Shown: positions 8,797 through 18,786 of the stretch, piece by piece
Numbering within the stretch: the stretch's first letter is position 1
Layout of the letters: every line of letters starts with the position of its first letter
NCBI RefSeq assembly: GCF_014131735.1
Contig: NZ_CP039121.1
Coordinates: forward strand, 1,178,001-1,242,000
Source: Lactiplantibacillus plantarum
Lineage (GTDB): Bacteria; Bacillota; Bacilli; Lactobacillales; Lactobacillaceae
Reading direction: 5' to 3'
Length of the DNA stretch: 64,000 bases
The notes under the pieces: model-generated
Seen by the model: the letters and a program-made list of their open reading frames with translations, nothing else
Databases searched by the model: none
Told to the model about the DNA's origin: nothing
Made by a program: the position numbers and the translations under genes

Positions 8797-9072
8797 CTAA
8801 ATAACCCCATTTATGAGCGATTTCCTTGGCCAAGGTTGATACCAGTGTAGCGAGCGGTCGCAACTGACGCAGGTCGTGAAAATGGACTGAAAAGTGACGA
8901 TTTATTTTCATTATTAATGTTCCAATGAGATTTGGATAGATTACAGACCAACCACTTTCCTAGATTGTACGTAATTGTTATGATGTGATTAATCTAAAAT
9001 AACCGCGGACAGCGGGGGCTCGGCTGGTGAATGTTAGAGAGAAATACCGACTTTGAGGGGGATTTACCATCT

Positions 9073-9789
9073 ATGAACCAAAATATTGACGTTCCACATC
9101 ACGTTAACACTTTTTGGCAGTGCCACGCTGGTACTTGGGACACCCGACAGCCACAACGATTATTAGTCATCGCGCAACGCTCAGAACTTGCCACAATCGA
9201 CGTGCTGGAGACACTTTTTCTACTTGACATAAAACACCTGACATGTGTTGAAAATACGCTAATCTTTGATCGTCAACGGGGATTGATCAAGACAAAACTG
9301 ACGACGCGCCAGATCATGATGAATTACGCTGGCCGTCTGGGGTTATCTGGGACACAGTTGATCAAGCAACTCGCCGGTGAACTCGGTTTATCGAAACACA
9401 AGTTACCTGTGATTCACGGTGATGCGATCCTGATGCCGTTAAGTACGGCCAAACGGGGAACAACCAGCTGGTACAATCGGCATTATTTGAATCATATCGA
9501 GGCTCAAGGATTTATGACGGCCTTAGTTTATGATGGTCAAATTACGATTCAAGTGGATATGAGCGAGCGCGTGGCCACTCGCCAACTTGTGAAGGCTGGT
9601 CAATTACAAGCGGCGCTCCAGGAACATCATCGTCGGCGATTAGTGCCCGATCAATCGGTACCTTCAATGGCGGACACGGATCACGAGATGATGCAGTCGT
9701 ATACTGACCAAGTCTTAAAGCACTTTGGCATCTTAGCACTTCCTGGAGAAATTAGTTGTTTGACGCGGCGATTTTTCGGTAAACTATAG
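9073..9789 (+). CDS. comK: ComK-like competence transcription factor
   Basis: About 238 residues. The central block with NYAGRLGL, then KLPVIHGDAILMPLSTAKRGTTSWYN and HYLNH, follows the ComK pattern (YAGR, then a Pro-led strand, FPT/MPLST, then CGW/SWY-type residues). ComK binds AT-boxes in competence promoters in Bacillus; in lactobacilli the homologues are of unproven function. ATG at 9073 is chosen because GAGGGGG lies about 11 bases ahead; an in-frame ATG at 9031 would add 14 residues but has a poorer site. It is about 45 residues longer than Bacillus ComK, mainly in the C-terminal half. recX follows, and a sigma-like gene is divergent. Confidence 0.72.
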   Translation: MNQNIDVPHHVNTFWQCHAGTWDTRQPQRLLVIAQRSELATIDVLETLFLLDIKHLTCVENTLIFDRQRGLIKTKLTTRQIMMNYAGRLGLSGTQLIKQLAGELGLSKHKLPVIHGDAILMPLSTAKRGTTSWYNRHYLNHIEAQGFMTALVYDGQITIQVDMSERVATRQLVKAGQLQAALQEHHRRRLVPDQSVPSMADTDHEMMQSYTDQVLKHFGILALPGEISCLTRRFFGKL

Positions 9790-9806
9790 GAGTAAAGATT
9801 AAATGA

Positions 9807-10625
<819 letters not shown>

Positions 10626-10661
10626 AAAGGTTGAATTACCTGCCCGCACGCCATAAAAATC

Positions 10662-10670
10662 TGGTATAAT
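10662..10670 (+). promoter_or_regulatory. Extended -10 promoter element
   Basis: TGGTATAAT (TG-n-TATAAT) about 52 bases ahead of the DUF402 gene; no good -35 at normal spacing, as is usual for extended -10 promoters. Confidence 0.5.
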
Positions 10671-10722
10671 GTTTAATGAAATTCGATGAAAATTTACCCT
10701 CATTTTAGAAAGTTGGGTTAAT

Positions 10723-11271
10723 ATGGCGCGCGAGGCTAAGGGACCTAAGGAAGGCGACTTCATTACGATCAAAAGCTATAAGCACGACGGAAGTTTACAT
10801 CGAACTTGGCGCGATACAATGGTACTCAAAACAAGCGAGAACGTACTAATTGGTTGTAACGATCACACACTAGTCACCGAGGATGATGGTCGCCGGTGGG
10901 TGACGCGGGAACCTGCAATCGTTTATTTTCATAAGCATTATTGGTTTAATATCGTGGCGATGATTCGCGATAACGGCGTTTCATACTATTGCAACTTAGC
11001 ATCACCATACGTGTTAGATAAAGAGGCTTTGAAGTACATCGACTATGATTTGGATGTCAAAGTCTTTCCCGATGGTGAGCGGCGGTTGTTGGATGTTGAT
11101 GAGTACGAAGAACACGGTGCCCAATGGCGTTATTCGGCTGATACTGATCGCATTTTAAAAGCAAATGTGAAAGTCTTAGTTGATTGGATCAAAAACAAAA
11201 AAGGCCCGTTTTCACAAGACTACATTGATATCTGGTATAGTCGCTATCAAGAATTATCACGTCGGCAATAG
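10723..11271 (+). CDS. Nucleoside tri-/diphosphate phosphatase (DUF402/Ntdp family)
   Basis: 182-residue soluble protein of the DUF402 (YgaC-like) family, whose staphylococcal member hydrolyses nucleoside tri- and diphosphates. Recognisable segments: [20 protein letters not shown] at the N-terminus, [17 protein letters not shown] in the middle, and [26 protein letters not shown] and a DVDEYEEH acidic patch that supply the conserved metal-binding Asp/Glu and Tyr residues. Its length is typical. Monocistronic, with an extended -10 promoter and a terminator. Confidence 0.85.
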   Translation: MAREAKGPKEGDFITIKSYKHDGSLHRTWRDTMVLKTSENVLIGCNDHTLVTEDDGRRWVTREPAIVYFHKHYWFNIVAMIRDNGVSYYCNLASPYVLDKEALKYIDYDLDVKVFPDGERRLLDVDEYEEHGAQWRYSADTDRILKANVKVLVDWIKNKKGPFSQDYIDIWYSRYQELSRRQ

Positions 11272-11306
11272 CTCTGCTGACGGTCTGTCAGCGGCGTAAT
11301 TAAAGT

Positions 11307-11345
11307 ACAAAGGGAGTGACTCCGTGCTGGGGTGCTCCCTTTTGT
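11307..11345 (+). terminator. Terminator after DUF402 gene
   Basis: Stem AAAGGGAG with CTCCCTTT (left arm from 11307, right arm 11335-11345) and a T-rich tail. Confidence 0.65.
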
Positions 11346-11427
11346 GTTCTGGTTGCGTCTCGACATTGAATAATAAGAGATGATTACCAGCCGTCATGGT
11401 TGACACAAGTCATGATAATTAGGACAA

Positions 11428-11461
11428 TAAAAAGCGGCCCACAAGTCGCCTCTGTGGGTCG
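11428..11461 (-). terminator. Terminator of the NlpC/P60 gene
   Basis: On the minus strand a 9-bp stem (11453-11461 with 11435-11443, one G-U) is followed by CTTTTTATT. Confidence 0.65.
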
Positions 11462-11483
11462 GGTGAAAATAGGAATTACACTT

Positions 11484-12215
11484 TTAAGCGCCAAAGTTGA
11501 CTGGCCGCGAATAGCCAACCGCGTGCCACCACGGAACGTAGACTTTTTCATTTTTGACACCATTGTCCTGAGCGTCAATCATCTTTCCACCACCAACATA
11601 AATACCGACGTGTGATATCGAACCTGTGCCACTACCAAAGAAGACTAAATCGCCTTTTTGGGCGCGCTGTTTGGAAATTTTGGGATATTGTCGGTACTGA
11701 GCTTGGGCCACACGTGGTAAGGTTTTCTGCGCAGCTTGCTGGAAGACATACTTAGTGTAACCGGAACAGTCGAACGTGTTCGGACCGACCGCACCATAGA
11801 CATAGCGATGGCCAAGTTTTGATTTGGCCACGTTATAGAGGTTGGTGAAAGATCTGGTGCTCTTCTTGAGGGAGCCGGTCTTGACCCAGCCACGAACACG
11901 GGTATTAGCACTCGTTATAAAATAATAATTAGCCGTGGTATTATTAGCTAAACGAATTTGCCGTTGTTGGGTGACAAACCAAGTGGTATTACCATATTGT
12001 CGAAGCGTTCCCCGACTCTGGATTTTAAGATTATTTGCGGCACCACTCATGTTATAGAAGCCGCCCTGAGTATTCTTCGTCAGGTAGGCGCTTTTAGTAA
12101 GATTAGTGGTTTTAATGACGCGATTCGTTGAGCTGGCATCGACGTTTGGTGCTTGCCAAAGCTCCACCGTGAGGCCTAAAATAGCAACAATCAGTGTGAT
12201 AAGACGTTGTTTCAT
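11484..12215 (-). CDS. Secreted NlpC/P60 peptidoglycan endopeptidase
   Basis: 243-residue exported cell-wall hydrolase. A signal peptide (MKQRLITLIVAILGLTVELW, cleavage near VDAS) leads into an SH3-like wall-binding part (about 30-125) and a C-terminal C40 domain expected to cut D-iGlu-mDAP/Lys bonds. The catalytic Cys150 lies in NTFDCSGYTKYVF and the His202 in SHVGIYVGGGKMIDA; a third polar residue is supplied by WWHAVGYS. The start at 12215 is set by GGGGAGGAA 8 bases upstream and by the signal peptide. Monocistronic; other lactobacilli carry several paralogues. Confidence 0.88.
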   Translation of the reverse strand: MKQRLITLIVAILGLTVELWQAPNVDASSTNRVIKTTNLTKSAYLTKNTQGGFYNMSGAANNLKIQSRGTLRQYGNTTWFVTQQRQIRLANNTTANYYFITSANTRVRGWVKTGSLKKSTRSFTNLYNVAKSKLGHRYVYGAVGPNTFDCSGYTKYVFQQAAQKTLPRVAQAQYRQYPKISKQRAQKGDLVFFGSGTGSISHVGIYVGGGKMIDAQDNGVKNEKVYVPWWHAVGYSRPVNFGA

Positions 12216-12381
12216 ATGTATTTCCTCCCCGAAAATCCCCATGTCCATCTCATTCAATAACGCTGACCCCATCATAAGCGCTCATTATAACAAAGTTGTT
12301 GCAAATGAGTTGCGGTTCGATTAAGTAATGTCTACAGCTTGAGTGGATTAACAATAATTGATTAGATCTTGACCGATAGGA

Positions 12382-12768
12382 GTGACGAACTTGGCTTTTT
12401 TGAAGATTGATAACGGTGAATTACTTAAGAATATTCGGCAATTTGCCAAGAAAAATGGATTGACCTTAGCGGAAGTAGCGACCTTAGCAGGCTTAAGTGC
12501 GAGTGCCATCTATAGTTGGAAAAAGCACACGCCGTCAGTCGGTACGCTTAAGGAAGTTGCTCAAGTGCTCGGTACGAGTTATACCAAATTGGTTGGTAAG
12601 GATAAAGGACCGACAGCTAAGGCGACCAATGCCGCTGCTGTTGATCTTAAAAAAGTGATTGAAAACAAGAAAAACCAGTTTGAATACGACGGCCAGCCGA
12701 TTACTAATGAACAGATGAAAATTATCAGAAACGTCTTGAAGTCGATGTTTAAGACCCCGCGACTTTAA
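12382..12768 (+). CDS. XRE-type helix-turn-helix regulator
   Basis: 128-residue DNA-binding protein starting from GTG with TAGGAG just ahead. The N-terminal HTH spans about 14-65 (LAEVATLAGLSASAIYSWKK is helix 2-turn-helix 3). A linker rich in Lys/Ala/Thr follows, then a C-terminal helix-forming segment ending ITNEQMKIIRNVLKSMFK. No adjacent target is obvious; the Phd-like gene 150 bases downstream could be linked. Confidence 0.75.
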   Translation: MTNLAFLKIDNGELLKNIRQFAKKNGLTLAEVATLAGLSASAIYSWKKHTPSVGTLKEVAQVLGTSYTKLVGKDKGPTAKATNAAAVDLKKVIENKKNQFEYDGQPITNEQMKIIRNVLKSMFKTPRL

Positions 12769-12921
12769 TTTTAAGTAAAACTCGGTTCTTTTAGGTGCAA
12801 CTGGGACCTGCTTAGTGTAAAATATTGCTCAGTTACTTGAATAATTGCTAGCAGCGCTTGACGGGTTTGAATGAATGGTGCACAATGGCAACAATTATGG
12901 AACGGATTGGGAGATGGGCGT

Positions 12922-13116
12922 ATGAAAAAAGTTACTACCGCATTAGCAAAAAAGAATATCAACCAGTTGTTAACGATTGTTAATCAAGGCCACGATACCA
13001 TTGAGGTGGAAAATCCCAGCACCCAAGATTCAGCGGTAATGGTTAGTATGAAAGACTGGTTGCAGATTGTCAGTCAATTAGCCAAAACGAATCATCATGA
13101 CATGGAATTCAGTTAA
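12922..13116 (+). CDS. Phd/YefM-like antitoxin homologue, orphan
   Basis: 64 residues from ATG at 12922, set by GGGAG 8 bases ahead. The pattern ALAKKNINQLLTIVNQGHDTIEV followed by SAVMVSMKDWLQIV matches the fold of Phd/YefM antitoxins (helix with N/L repeats, then beta strands, then the VSxxDW motif). No toxin gene follows: the next gene is convergent and unrelated. Function as a repressor without a toxin, or a remnant of a TA pair, are both possible. Confidence 0.55.
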   Translation: MKKVTTALAKKNINQLLTIVNQGHDTIEVENPSTQDSAVMVSMKDWLQIVSQLAKTNHHDMEFS

Positions 13117-13169
13117 ATAATAACAAAGAACTAATCGTGCCAGTCAAGGTTCGCTTAGTCCAATAAGCT

Positions 13170-13211
13170 AAAGGCACCACCAACATAGTCATGTCGGTGG
13201 TGCCTTTTTTT
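13170..13211 (+). terminator. Terminator
   Basis: 12-bp perfect stem (13170-13181 with 13196-13207) followed by a T-run to 13211. Confidence 0.8.
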
Positions 13212-13225
13212 GCAAGTCGTAGTAC

Positions 13226-15214
13226 CTATAATAGTGCGGATTGTGCTAAGATTTTCTCAATTTGAACGCCGACTGTGTTCATGGTCGCCCATTTTGCCTG
13301 GTTGGCAAAGAAGACCATGGCAATTTTGCTGTCGTTGGAGCCGATATAGAGGCTATATAAACTGTTGTCGGCACCACCAATGCGAATTGTCCCATCGTCA
13401 CGGTAGTAGATTCCGCCAGAATAGGTGGGTTGTAAGTTGGCGGCCAGTTCTCGGAATCCAGCCGAAGTGAGCAGATTATGAATGAAGGTGTAAAAGTCAC
13501 CCACACTGGCATAGAGGTTGCCACAACCAAGCTCGCTTGACAGTAAGTTAGTCGAAATTGACCGGGGAGTTGAGGCCCCTTTACTGAAGGTGTATGGGAG
13601 CGGATGAACAGCGGTGGCTGGTATTTGGTTATAAACGAACGTGTGCTGCATGTTGAGTGGTTGCAAAATATCAGCTTCGAGGTTGGCACTAAACGATTGG
13701 CCCGTTAATTGGTCAACGATACCTGCTAAGAGGGTGAAGTTGGCGTTGGAATACGACCACTGGTGTTGGTTAGTAGACGTCAAATGTTGCAATGTGAAGT
13801 CGATGGCTTGTTGATCAGTGCTCAAGGCCTGATCTGGGACAGGTTCGCCCATCTGAATCCCCGAAGTGTGGTCGAGTAATTGGCGAATCGTAATCGACTG
13901 TGCATAGGGTACTTGCGGGTAAAAGTGAGCTAAAGTTGTGTTCATTGTCAGTTTTCCTGCATTGATCAAATGCTGAATAATTGCACCAGTCACTGATTTT
14001 TCTAGTGAGGCTAGTGGGTACGACTCGTCAACGGTATTGGCTAGGTGCTGATTCAAATCAGCTGAGCCCAAAGTCAAAGTTTTGACTCCCGCTGGTCCAT
14101 TGTTAGTCAGGAGTAGGGTGCCCATGAAATGATTAGTGGTCATGAGCTGATTGATGGCTTGTAATGCTTGCTGGGCCGTGTATTTCGTGACGGGTGCGGT
14201 ATTGACTGGCGTCGTACCGGGGGCGCCCGTTACAGTCGACGTGCTCGATGTTGCGGTTAAAGTCGCTGCGCTTGATGTCGGGGTTACGACTGTCTCTGGT
14301 GTGACCGCCGACGTTGTGGTGTGCCTGGCAGGTTGTGTGGCACTGTTCTGACTAACAACAGACGTTCCAGTTGCAGTCGGTTTACTTGATGTCACGGCGA
14401 CCGATTGTGTTGTAGTCGCTGATGTCACAGTTTTGTGGTCAGTTTGTGTGGAAGTGGCCTGACTAACTTGTGTTGACGTGCTGTTTGCACTGGTCCTAAT
14501 TGGCACCTGACTTACAGGGCTTATGCTGGTACTAGGTTGACTTGCTGGTCGCGTAGCGGTTGCAATCTGGTTAGTGTGGATCTGCTGATGCCTAAGCACC
14601 GTCCCCGCTGTGGTTGCCGGTTGAGTTGTGGTGGCTGAGGAAGCAGCATTAGCCGGAGTAGCTACCGAACTGACTGGAGCTTGATGGGTCGGTGCCGTGG
14701 CAGCACTTGAATGTAACCGAATCGTCACGTGTGGTTGGGTTATCGCTGGTCCTTGAACGGTTTGATGATCGTTCAACTTAGCTAATGGTTTGACTGGTGT
14801 TCCCATAGAATGATTTCCCTGAGGTGTTGAAGTGGATTTCTGGTTCGGTGGTGTAACTGGTGTTGGTGCATTCACATGTTGGGGATGTCCGGCTGGGCTG
14901 TTGGGGTGCGCTAGTGCTGGGTTGTTCTCGGCGTGTCGAAATTTAACAGTGTTGTTAGGATTCTGGGACTGTCCCGTAGTAGTCGTGCCTGACTTGGACG
15001 TTGTTAAAGTGTTCCCAGTCTTGGCGTGAAGGGGCATAACTGTTTTGGTTGGAGTGATTAAATGTTGACTTTGGTGCGAAGTAGGCAGCGTGAATCTTAA
15101 TGGCATCTTGTTGACTGAAACCCGGATATGCCGACCCTGTGGTCCTAGGATTTGAATGTATTGCCCACGAGTTGTCCGGATGGGCTTGCCCACACGTAGA
15201 TGAAGTTGATTCAT
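13226..15214 (-). CDS. Beta-lactamase-like serine hydrolase, C-terminal fragment of a split gene
   Basis: 662 residues from ATG at 15214. The first 45 residues look like an SH3-type module (RVGKPIRTTRGQYIQILG), residues about 60-330 are a Thr/Ser/Ala/Pro/Gln-rich linker, and about 335-660 is a class C beta-lactamase/D,D-peptidase-like domain. S403-L-E-K406 is the SxxK nucleophile motif and YSNAN matches YxN; QLLDHTSGI is another family signature. There is no signal peptide and no ribosome site, and the preceding stop TAA is in the same frame and directly abuts this ATG. The upstream fragment carries the signal peptide. So this is probably the rear part of one exported protein broken by a nonsense change. 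Confidence 0.75.
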   Translation of the reverse strand: MNQLHLRVGKPIRTTRGQYIQILGPQGRHIRVSVNKMPLRFTLPTSHQSQHLITPTKTVMPLHAKTGNTLTTSKSGTTTTGQSQNPNNTVKFRHAENNPALAHPNSPAGHPQHVNAPTPVTPPNQKSTSTPQGNHSMGTPVKPLAKLNDHQTVQGPAITQPHVTIRLHSSAATAPTHQAPVSSVATPANAASSATTTQPATTAGTVLRHQQIHTNQIATATRPASQPSTSISPVSQVPIRTSANSTSTQVSQATSTQTDHKTVTSATTTQSVAVTSSKPTATGTSVVSQNSATQPARHTTTSAVTPETVVTPTSSAATLTATSSTSTVTGAPGTTPVNTAPVTKYTAQQALQAINQLMTTNHFMGTLLLTNNGPAGVKTLTLGSADLNQHLANTVDESYPLASLEKSVTGAIIQHLINAGKLTMNTTLAHFYPQVPYAQSITIRQLLDHTSGIQMGEPVPDQALSTDQQAIDFTLQHLTSTNQHQWSYSNANFTLLAGIVDQLTGQSFSANLEADILQPLNMQHTFVYNQIPATAVHPLPYTFSKGASTPRSISTNLLSSELGCGNLYASVGDFYTFIHNLLTSAGFRELAANLQPTYSGGIYYRDDGTIRIGGADNSLYSLYIGSNDSKIAMVFFANQAKWATMNTVGVQIEKILAQSALL

Positions 15215-15664
15215 TTAACGCGTACTTAATTGATGAGTCATGATCAGTTGCAGCTGCCGGTTGGTTAAAATTGGCAGCGTCGTGGTGTGGATACTCAATT
15301 TTGCTGCCCGGTTGACGGGCGTTTTAAATTGTTGTCTTGTCAAATGCTTAGTGAGCGGCATTACTGTGCGTGCGGCGATCCAACCATTAAAACGATTGCC
15401 GATGATGTGAAAGTAAAATCCACCAAGGCCACGATGCTGCTGAGTGATTTTGAAAGCCGTGTTTATGGGTTGGCGGGTGAAGTAGCCGCGCCGTAATTGG
15501 TGTTGATTAGTTGGCAATTGCGGATAGATTGTGACTCCGTGGCTGGTACGTAGACGACCGTCAACTGGTCTAGTTGTGGCGGTGGCCGGTTGAGCAAGTG
15601 CCAGACTACTGAAGCTGATCAAGGCCAGCATGGTGGTTGCGGATACCCGTTTTTTGAACGTCAA
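15215..15664 (-). CDS. N-terminal fragment of split serine hydrolase (signal peptide and SH3-like part)
   Basis: 149 residues from TTG at 15664, chosen because GGGGG lies 7 bases ahead and a signal peptide follows directly (FKKRVSATTMLALISFSSLA, cleavage near ATA-TT). The mature part resembles an SH3/GW-like wall-binding module (GWIAARTVMPLTKH). The frame ends in TAA at 15217-15215 and continues without shift into the 13226-15214 frame. If the stop were read through or absent, one 811-residue exported protein would result. Confidence 0.7.
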   Translation of the reverse strand: MTFKKRVSATTMLALISFSSLALAQPATATTRPVDGRLRTSHGVTIYPQLPTNQHQLRRGYFTRQPINTAFKITQQHRGLGGFYFHIIGNRFNGWIAARTVMPLTKHLTRQQFKTPVNRAAKLSIHTTTLPILTNRQLQLIMTHQLSTR

Positions 15665-15813
15665 ATTAATTCCCCCTTTTAGCTGCTCATTAATATAAAA
15701 CGGTAATCCGACAATTGCACGGTTTTTCGAATCGGCGTTAAACTTCCTAACATGGTTTGGCAAGATACGGTGTTTTTTAAGTTAACGTTGTTTTGACAGA
15801 GTAGATAAATAAA

Positions 15814-15848
15814 AACCGGTTAATACGTTGTATACGTATTAACCGGTT
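15814..15848 (-). terminator. Terminator of hicD
   Basis: 15-bp perfect stem (15814-15828 with 15834-15848) followed on the minus strand by TTTTTATTT. Confidence 0.85.
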
Positions 15849-15887
15849 AGCATAATGATTTTTAGTTCGTTGACATTTGAGTGCTGA

Positions 15888-16814
15888 TTAGTCGGTCTGA
15901 CTTTCAGCGTACTGGGTCTTGATATAATCAGCTGAAACTTGTAATTTTTTCAATTCTTCGTCTGTGAGATCCAATTGAACTTGTTCGACGATCCCGTCAC
16001 GACCAACGACGGCTGGATATGAAAGGTATACACCGTATTCTTCCCGGAAATTTGAAACGGGGAGTTCGGTGAGGGCGTCATTCAAGACCGTGTTGGCTAA
16101 GCGCACCGCGGCCGTTGCCACGCCATAACTCGTATATTTTTTGCCATGGAAGACCCGGAAGCCACCGTCGCGTGATTCGGCGTCTAGTTTGGTTAAATCT
16201 AAACCGCGGTCAGCGGCTAATTTGGTAATTGGTTGACCTAACACGCGTACCGTTGACCAAGCTGTAAATTGGGAATTGCCGTGTTCACCCAGGTTGTAGC
16301 CGGCCACGGACCGTGAATCCAGGTGTAGTGCACTGGCGACCGCTCGTTTCATTCGTGCAGAGTCCAGTAGTGTTCCTGTCCCAATCACATGATTCTTTGG
16401 CAACCCGGTAACCGCTTGGTAGATCGACGTGATGACGTCCACGGGATTAGTAATGACGACTAGAATTCCGTTGAAACCACTGGCTTTGATTTTAGCAGCG
16501 ACGTCTTTGACTTGTGTGCTGGTAAAGGGTAATTCTAGGAAGCGGTCATTAGTTGGTGAATCTTGTAACTTAATATTCCCGATAGCTGAGATAATGACAT
16601 CGGCATCAATGAGACTGCTATAGTCATTGATAATGATATTCGTGTGATAAGGTAAATTAGGCATTGCATCCTGAAAATCAAGCGCGTCTGCTTCAACTTT
16701 GCTGGTGTTCGTATCGATGAGGACAAGGTCATCGGCAAAGCCATTGGCGACGATGTAGTGAGCGGCGGTTGAACCGACGTGTCCCATTCCGATAATGGCA
16801 ATTTTACGTGACAT
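15888..16814 (-). CDS. hicD: L-2-hydroxyisocaproate dehydrogenase-type L-hydroxyacid dehydrogenase
   Basis: 308-residue NAD-dependent enzyme of the lactate/malate dehydrogenase family that interconverts branched 2-oxoacids and L-2-hydroxyacids, draining amino-acid breakdown while regenerating NAD. Signatures: dinucleotide site [15 protein letters not shown] acidic residue, NLGEHGNS with the catalytic His, and SARMKRAVA. Long runs, such as [21 protein letters not shown] and [12 protein letters not shown], match L-HicDH of related lactobacilli closer than L-LDH. The start at 16814 is set by AAAGGAG 10 bases upstream. Monocistronic. Confidence 0.85.
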   Translation of the reverse strand: MSRKIAIIGMGHVGSTAAHYIVANGFADDLVLIDTNTSKVEADALDFQDAMPNLPYHTNIIINDYSSLIDADVIISAIGNIKLQDSPTNDRFLELPFTSTQVKDVAAKIKASGFNGILVVITNPVDVITSIYQAVTGLPKNHVIGTGTLLDSARMKRAVASALHLDSRSVAGYNLGEHGNSQFTAWSTVRVLGQPITKLAADRGLDLTKLDAESRDGGFRVFHGKKYTSYGVATAAVRLANTVLNDALTELPVSNFREEYGVYLSYPAVVGRDGIVEQVQLDLTDEELKKLQVSADYIKTQYAESQTD

Positions 16815-16977
16815 AATGTAGCGCTCCTTTGAAAGTTTATCGTTCATTAATTAAATTACCATTATTCTCATTGATTTTAAATAGATTTTGTGAGAAATAT
16901 CGAAATCGTATTCGGACTAAGTGAAATAGGGTATAATTAACGCATTAATAGTTGCACCAAGAAAGGGAGGAGCGCGA

Positions 16978-18171
16978 GTGTTTAAGCGCCTAAAAGATTC
17001 GGCCTTGTTATTTTGGTCACTTGAAATTTTGATTGTGGCGACCTTGATCTGGGTCTGCACGAACATTGGTTTTTTGTTTCAGCCAATCGGCACGTTTTTA
17101 AGTGTCGTGTTCATGCCAATTTTGATTTCAGGATTTTTATTTTATATGTTGAATCCCTTGGTCAAGTTGTTGACTAAGGTTCATTACAAGAAGTTTCGGA
17201 TTTCTCGAACCGGAGCTGTGGCTATCGTATTTGTGCTATTATTCGGGTTACTGGTGTGGGGAGCGGTTTCCCTATTGCCACGGTTAGTCAGTCAGGTGAC
17301 ACAACTGATTTATAACCTACCAAGTATTGCCACTGAGATGCAAAAAGCCGCTACTAAGCTGATCAATAATAGTTCGGTACTGAAAAGAATTGACATTAGC
17401 TCGTACACCAAGCAATTCAATGGTGAAATCAGTAAGTATTCTCAGAACTTTTTGTCATCATTATCAAGTAGTGTTGTTACGGTGATTTCCACGATTACGA
17501 GTGTGACGATTATGGCAATTACGATTCCAGTCGTATTGTTCTATATGTTGAAGGATAGTGAGAAATTCATTCCAGCTATCAGTCGGTTCTTACCGAAGAA
17601 ACAGCGGCCTGAAGTCATTGGTTTACTACAAAAGATGGGCGACACGATTTCTAGTTATATCAGTGGTCAGGTTATTGAGTGTCTCTTCGTGGGGACGTTT
17701 ACGGCGATTGGCTACATGTTGATCTCGCAACCATACGGGTTATTGCTTGGCGTGATTGCTGGATTGACGAACATTATTCCGTACGTAGGACCTTACATTG
17801 GGATCGCGCCATCACTCATCGTGGCCTTCACCAAGTCACCGATGCAGGTAGTGTACGTGATTATCGTAGTCGTGATTGTTCAACAGGTTGATGGGAACTT
17901 AATCTATCCCAACATTATTGGGCGGACACTCAAAATCCACCCGTTAACGATCATTATTTTATTACTAGCAGCGGGAAATATTGCCGGAATTCTTGGCATG
18001 ATTTTAGCGATTCCGTTCTATGCTGTGGTCCGGACCGTGGTTATTTACCTCTATAATATTGTCGAGTTACGAAATGAGGAGCACTTGCGTAAGCAAACGA
18101 CGGTCTATCAGCCGCAACCTGCTAAGGCGACTAAAGCAGACTTGACGACGACCACTAAATCAAAAAAGTAG
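16978..18171 (+). CDS. AI-2E family transporter (UPF0118/YtvI-like permease)
   Basis: 397-residue multi-pass membrane protein. Hydrophobic helices occur near both ends, with a long extracytoplasmic/loop part (about 95-165) between, and the C-terminal block GLTNIIPYVGPYIGIAPSL is diagnostic. The family is named after an AI-2 exporter, but members also act as cation/proton antiporters, so substrate is open. GTG start, GGGAGGAG 5 bases upstream; a TATAAT at 16932 supplies a -10. Confidence 0.85.
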   Translation: MFKRLKDSALLFWSLEILIVATLIWVCTNIGFLFQPIGTFLSVVFMPILISGFLFYMLNPLVKLLTKVHYKKFRISRTGAVAIVFVLLFGLLVWGAVSLLPRLVSQVTQLIYNLPSIATEMQKAATKLINNSSVLKRIDISSYTKQFNGEISKYSQNFLSSLSSSVVTVISTITSVTIMAITIPVVLFYMLKDSEKFIPAISRFLPKKQRPEVIGLLQKMGDTISSYISGQVIECLFVGTFTAIGYMLISQPYGLLLGVIAGLTNIIPYVGPYIGIAPSLIVAFTKSPMQVVYVIIVVVIVQQVDGNLIYPNIIGRTLKIHPLTIIILLLAAGNIAGILGMILAIPFYAVVRTVVIYLYNIVELRNEEHLRKQTTVYQPQPAKATKADLTTTTKSKK

Positions 18172-18223
18172 TCTGTGCTATAATTGGTGAATTAAGCTTG
18201 AACGTGGCATAAGGAGTGATTTT

Positions 18224-18622
18224 TTGAAGAAAGTAATTACGTATGGGACATTCGATTTGTTGCATAAAGGCCATATTCGGTTGCTTAAGCGTGCACGGGC
18301 CTTGGGCGATCATTTGACCGTTTGCGTCTCGACCGACGAATTCAATGCTGAGAAGGGTAAGCATGCGTACACCTCGTATGAGGATCGTAAGTATATTTTG
18401 CAAGCCATTCGCTATGTCGATGAAGTGTTACCTGAGAAAAGCTGGGATCAAAAAATCCGGGATGTCGTTGATAACGATATTGATATTTTCGTGATGGGTG
18501 ACGATTGGCGCGGCAAGTTTGATTTTCTAAAAGACTACTGCGAGGTGGTCTATTTGCCCCGTACTGAAGGCATCTCATCGACGCGTATCAAGCACGATTT
18601 AGGGATGCAATCCAAGGATTAA
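18224..18622 (+). CDS. tagD: Glycerol-3-phosphate cytidylyltransferase
   Basis: 132-residue cytidylyltransferase that makes CDP-glycerol from CTP and glycerol-3-phosphate for wall teichoic acid. The HxGH motif is in GTFDLLHKGHIRLL and the RTEGISST signature is near 113-120. Length equals Bacillus TagD. TTG start at 18224 with AAGGAG 9 bases upstream. It sits 52 bases behind the permease gene, away from any other tag gene. Confidence 0.92.
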   Translation: MKKVITYGTFDLLHKGHIRLLKRARALGDHLTVCVSTDEFNAEKGKHAYTSYEDRKYILQAIRYVDEVLPEKSWDQKIRDVVDNDIDIFVMGDDWRGKFDFLKDYCEVVYLPRTEGISSTRIKHDLGMQSKD

Positions 18623-18650
18623 CCACTAAGCTAGATGATTTATCAGTCAC

Positions 18651-18700
18651 AAAACACCGCCGTTACCCGCAACTTCAAGCTGCGTAACAGCGGTGTTTTA
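18651..18700. terminator. Bidirectional terminator between tagD and gntP
   Basis: Long imperfect hairpin: AAAACACCGC at 18651 pairs with GCGGTGTTTT ending near 18699, with an inner GTTAC/GTAAC segment. Convergent genes flank it. Confidence 0.7.
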
Positions 18701-18786
18701 ATTAACAGTTATTAGTAAGTCACGCCTAAATGACCATGGACTGGTTCGATGCGGATTATAGTTAGCATTCAGCCAGTTCAAAGGGC

